From assembly GCA_964650735.1 (NCBI GenBank), contig CAZYUT010000120.1, positions 1 through 6,742 of the forward strand: a stretch of 6,742 nucleotides of DNA, in the 5' to 3' direction. A model generated the notes under the pieces. It had not been told where the DNA came from. It saw only the letters and a list, made by a program, of their open reading frames with translations, and made no database searches. The stretch's first letter is position 1. Each line of letters starts with the position of its first letter. This document shows, piece by piece, positions 4,830 to 6,742 of the stretch. This DNA is from Dichotomicrobium sp964650735. Its GTDB lineage: Bacteria; Pseudomonadota; Alphaproteobacteria; Rhizobiales; Rhodomicrobiaceae. The position numbers and the translations under genes are program-made.

Positions 4830-5168
4830 ATGAAAAAAATCGAGGCCATCATCAAGCCGTTCAAACTGGACGAGGTGAAGGAAGCGCTTCAGGAGATGGG
4901 GCTGCAGGGCATTACGGTGACCGAGGCGAAGGGGTTCGGCCGGCAGAAGGGGCATACCGAGCTGTATCGGGGCGCTGAATATGTCGTGGACTTCCTTCCC
5001 AAGGTGAAGGTCGAGCTGGTGCTGCCCGACGAAATGCTCGACAAGGCGTTGGAGACCATCCAGAACGCCGCGCGCACCGGACGCATTGGCGACGGCAAGA
5101 TATTCGTCACGACCATCGAGGATGCTGTGCGCATCCGCACCGGAGAGACCGGGACCGACGCGCTGTAG
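4830..5168 (+). CDS. glnB: Nitrogen regulatory protein PII
   Basis: PII is a small trimeric cytosolic signal protein that senses 2-oxoglutarate, ATP/ADP and, through uridylylation by GlnD, glutamine. It controls NtrB and the adenylyltransferase GlnE, and so the expression and activity of glutamine synthetase. The protein has 112 residues, the normal length. It starts MKKIEAIIKPFKLDEVKEAL. The T-loop GRQKGHTELYRGAEYVVD (37-54) carries Tyr51, the uridylylation site. Residue 54 is Asp, which favours GlnB over GlnK (usually Asn). The B-loop TGRIGDGKIFV (about 83-93) binds nucleotide. AAGGA lies 10 nt before the ATG. The same frame is open upstream to 4686, but that stretch includes the promoter and leader and has no family similarity. 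The gene is 111 bp upstream of glnA, with which it is probably co-transcribed from the sigma-54 promoter. Confidence 0.98.
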   Translation: MKKIEAIIKPFKLDEVKEALQEMGLQGITVTEAKGFGRQKGHTELYRGAEYVVDFLPKVKVELVLPDEMLDKALETIQNAARTGRIGDGKIFVTTIEDAVRIRTGETGTDAL

Positions 5169-5211
5169 GGGCGGCGCAACGTTTTCATTCACAAACACGA
5201 GATCTTGAGAT

Positions 5212-5237
5212 ACCGGCCGTGCTGATGCGGCGGTTTT
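5212..5237 (+). terminator. Possible attenuator or processing stem-loop between glnB and glnA
   Basis: ACCGGCCG (5212-5219) pairs with CGGCGGT (5228-5234) as seven base pairs with one bulged G, an 8-nt loop and T4 at 5234-5237. It is weaker than the terminator after glnA, so read-through is likely. It could partly end the glnB transcript or mark a processing site; glnBA mRNA processing has been reported in Rhodospirillum rubrum. Confidence 0.35.
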
Positions 5238-5279
5238 CCCTAGGGCCAACCCAAGTCATGAGAAGCAAAAGGGAGTGTC

Positions 5280-6689
5280 ATGGCAGACAAATCTGAAGTT
5301 CTGAGACGTATCAAGGACGAAGGCGTCAAGTTCGTGGACCTGCGTTTCTCCGACCCGCGCGGCAAGATGCAGCACGTCACGATGGATATCGCCGCGTTCG
5401 ACGAAGACTCCTTCACTGATGGCATCATGTTCGACGGCTCGTCGATCGCCGGCTGGAAGGACATTTCGCAATCCGACATGACCTTGATGCCGGATGCGGG
5501 CTCGGCCTATATCGATCCGTTCTTCGCGCAGTCGACCATGGTGATGTTCTGCGACATCTTCGAGCCGACCACCGGCGAGCGCTATGAACGCGATGCGCGC
5601 GGCACCGCCCGCAAGGCGGAGGCTTATCTCCAGCAGACCGGCATTGGCGACAAGGCCTATTTCGGCCCGGAGCCGGAGTTCTTCATCTTCGACGACGTGC
5701 GCTTTTCCTCTGATCCGTACAATTGCGGTTTTAAGATCGACAGCATGGAGCTGCCGACGAACACCGATACTGAGTACGAGATGGGCAACCTCGCCCATCG
5801 CCCGCGCATGAAGGGCGGTTACTTCCCCGTTCCGCCGGTGGACAGCGCACAGGACATCCGCTCGGAGATGCTCAGCGTGCTGGCCGACATGGGTGTCGAG
5901 GTCGAGAAGCACCACCATGAGGTGGGCGCGGCGCAGCATGAGCTGGGCATCAAGTTCTCCACGCTGGTCGATATCGCCGACCGCGTGCAGAAATACAAAT
6001 ATGCCGTGCATAACGTCGCGCAGGCCTATGGCAAGACGGCGACCTTCATGCCCAAGCCCGTCTTCGGCGACAACGGCACCGGCATGCATGTGCACCAGTC
6101 GATCTGGCGCGGCTCGGAGCCAGTCTTCGCCGGCAACCAGTATGCCGATCTGTCGGAGACCTGCCTGTACTACATTGGCGGCATCCTGAAGCATGCCCGG
6201 GTGATCAACGCTTTCTCAAATCCGACGACCAACTCCTATAAGCGTCTGGTTCCGGGCTACGAGGCGCCGGTCCTGCTGGCTTATTCGTCGCGCAACCGCT
6301 CGGCGTCCTGCCGCATCCCGCATGTGGCCAGCCCGAAGGCCAAGCGCATCGAGATCCGCTTCCCCGATCCGTCCGCGAACCCGTATCTGGCGTTCTCGGC
6401 GATGCTTATGGCCGGTCTGGACGGCATTCAGAACCGCATCCACCCGGGCGACCCGATGGACAAGAACCTGTACGACCTGCCGCCGGCCGAACTTGAGGGC
6501 ATCCCGACGGTCTGCGGCAGCTTGCGCGAAGCGATTAATGCTCTTGATGCCGATCGCGAATTCCTGAAGCGCGGCGGCGTGTTCACCGACGATCAGATCG
6601 ATGGCTACATCGAGCTGAAGATGGAAGAAGTCGAGCGTTTCGAGATGATGCCGCACCCGGTAGAGTTCGACCTCTATTACAGCGTGTAA
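5280..6689 (+). CDS. glnA: Glutamine synthetase type I (adenylylation-regulated)
   Basis: This dodecameric cytosolic enzyme makes glutamine from glutamate, ammonia and ATP, the entry point of nitrogen at low ammonium. It has 469 residues, the same length class as enterobacterial GlnA. Motifs: FDGSSIAGW (51-59) in the N-terminal domain; FGPEPEFFIFD (128-138) with metal-binding glutamates; EVEKHHHEVGAAQHE (207-221); the ATP-binding KPVFGDNGTGMHVHQS (259-274); the glutamate-binding loop with NPTTNSYKRLVPGYEAP (314-330); SCRIP (343-347); and IRFPDPSANPYL (359-370). Tyr398 in KNLYDLPP is the site adenylylated by GlnE, so this is the type I-beta form under PII/GlnE control. The C-terminus HPVEFDLYYSV is canonical. 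GGGAG lies 4 nt before the ATG. The gene follows glnB by 111 bp and is closed by a strong terminator, so glnB-glnA forms a complete two-gene unit. No defect is seen. Confidence 0.99.
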   Translation: MADKSEVLRRIKDEGVKFVDLRFSDPRGKMQHVTMDIAAFDEDSFTDGIMFDGSSIAGWKDISQSDMTLMPDAGSAYIDPFFAQSTMVMFCDIFEPTTGERYERDARGTARKAEAYLQQTGIGDKAYFGPEPEFFIFDDVRFSSDPYNCGFKIDSMELPTNTDTEYEMGNLAHRPRMKGGYFPVPPVDSAQDIRSEMLSVLADMGVEVEKHHHEVGAAQHELGIKFSTLVDIADRVQKYKYAVHNVAQAYGKTATFMPKPVFGDNGTGMHVHQSIWRGSEPVFAGNQYADLSETCLYYIGGILKHARVINAFSNPTTNSYKRLVPGYEAPVLLAYSSRNRSASCRIPHVASPKAKRIEIRFPDPSANPYLAFSAMLMAGLDGIQNRIHPGDPMDKNLYDLPPAELEGIPTVCGSLREAINALDADREFLKRGGVFTDDQIDGYIELKMEEVERFEMMPHPVEFDLYYSV

Positions 6690-6713
6690 CCTTCCAAACG
6701 TTACGCCTCCCGG

Positions 6714-6742
6714 AAGGGCGGTCCGCAAGGGCCGCCCTTTTT
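6714..6742 (+). terminator. Intrinsic terminator of glnA
   Basis: AAGGGCGGTCC (6714-6724) pairs with GGGCCGCCCTT (6729-6739) as an 11-bp stem with a single U-G wobble and a GCAA tetraloop of the stable GNRA class. A T-run starts at 6738 and is cut by the window end. It lies 24 bp after the glnA stop codon. Confidence 0.93.

Noticed and set aside
5256..6194. 312-codon open frame on the minus strand opposite glnA
   Set aside because: Glutamine synthetase is unambiguous on the plus strand; this frame has no recognisable domain and no ribosome site of note.
1..6742. CRISPR array, tRNA or rRNA genes, insertion sequence, transposase or integrase, toxin-antitoxin pair
   Set aside because: I looked for regularly spaced repeats, cloverleaf-like segments and mobile-element enzymes and saw none.

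Overview
This 6.7-kb, GC-rich window looks like a chromosomal segment from an alphaproteobacterium, probably of the order Hyphomicrobiales (Rhizobiales). The reasons are a glnB-glnA pair behind a sigma-54 promoter, a fused NAD(P)HX repair gene divergent from glnB, a phosphonate-type ABC transporter, an alphaproteobacterial-looking amidoligase, and a short mosaic palindromic intergenic repeat of the kind scattered through Rhizobiales genomes. The assignment to an order is inference from gene content, not from a marker gene.

Layout. (1) Bases 1-1449, minus strand: a phosphonate/phosphite-type uptake operon read right to left, phnD (periplasmic binding protein) then phnC (ATPase, cut by the left window edge). 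A GC-rich stem-loop sits between the two genes. The 245-bp gap upstream of phnD carries a good candidate Pho box with a correctly placed -10, and two odd 6-1-6 palindromes. (2) Bases 1695-2741, plus strand: a 348-residue amidoligase of the GCS/glutamine-synthetase-like fold (Amidoligase_2 type), with no glutamine amidotransferase partner next to it. (3) Bases 2739-2865: a 127-bp palindromic repeat that exactly fills the gap between two convergent genes. (4) Bases 2871-4373, minus strand: bifunctional NAD(P)HX epimerase/dehydratase. (5) Bases 4374-4829: a 456-bp divergent regulatory region with a near-consensus -24/-12 promoter, a partial NtrC-like site, a terminator-like hairpin and several other inverted repeats. 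(6) Bases 4830-6689, plus strand: glnB (PII) and glnA (type I glutamine synthetase), followed by a strong intrinsic terminator that runs to the window end.

How the genes work together. glnB and glnA are the core of ammonium assimilation. PII carries the T-loop tyrosine that is uridylylated, and glutamine synthetase carries the tyrosine that is adenylylated. The promoter architecture fits control by NtrC and RpoN under nitrogen limitation. phnC and phnD belong to phosphorus scavenging, and the Pho box fits control by PhoB under phosphate limitation. The NAD(P)HX repair enzyme is housekeeping.

Most of the window is well-understood metabolism. The least characterised gene is the amidoligase, whose substrate and product cannot be read from this sequence. 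The most interesting non-coding items are the palindromic repeat, the glnB upstream region, and the stem-loops between phnD and phnC and between glnB and glnA. I see no clear undescribed multi-gene system here.
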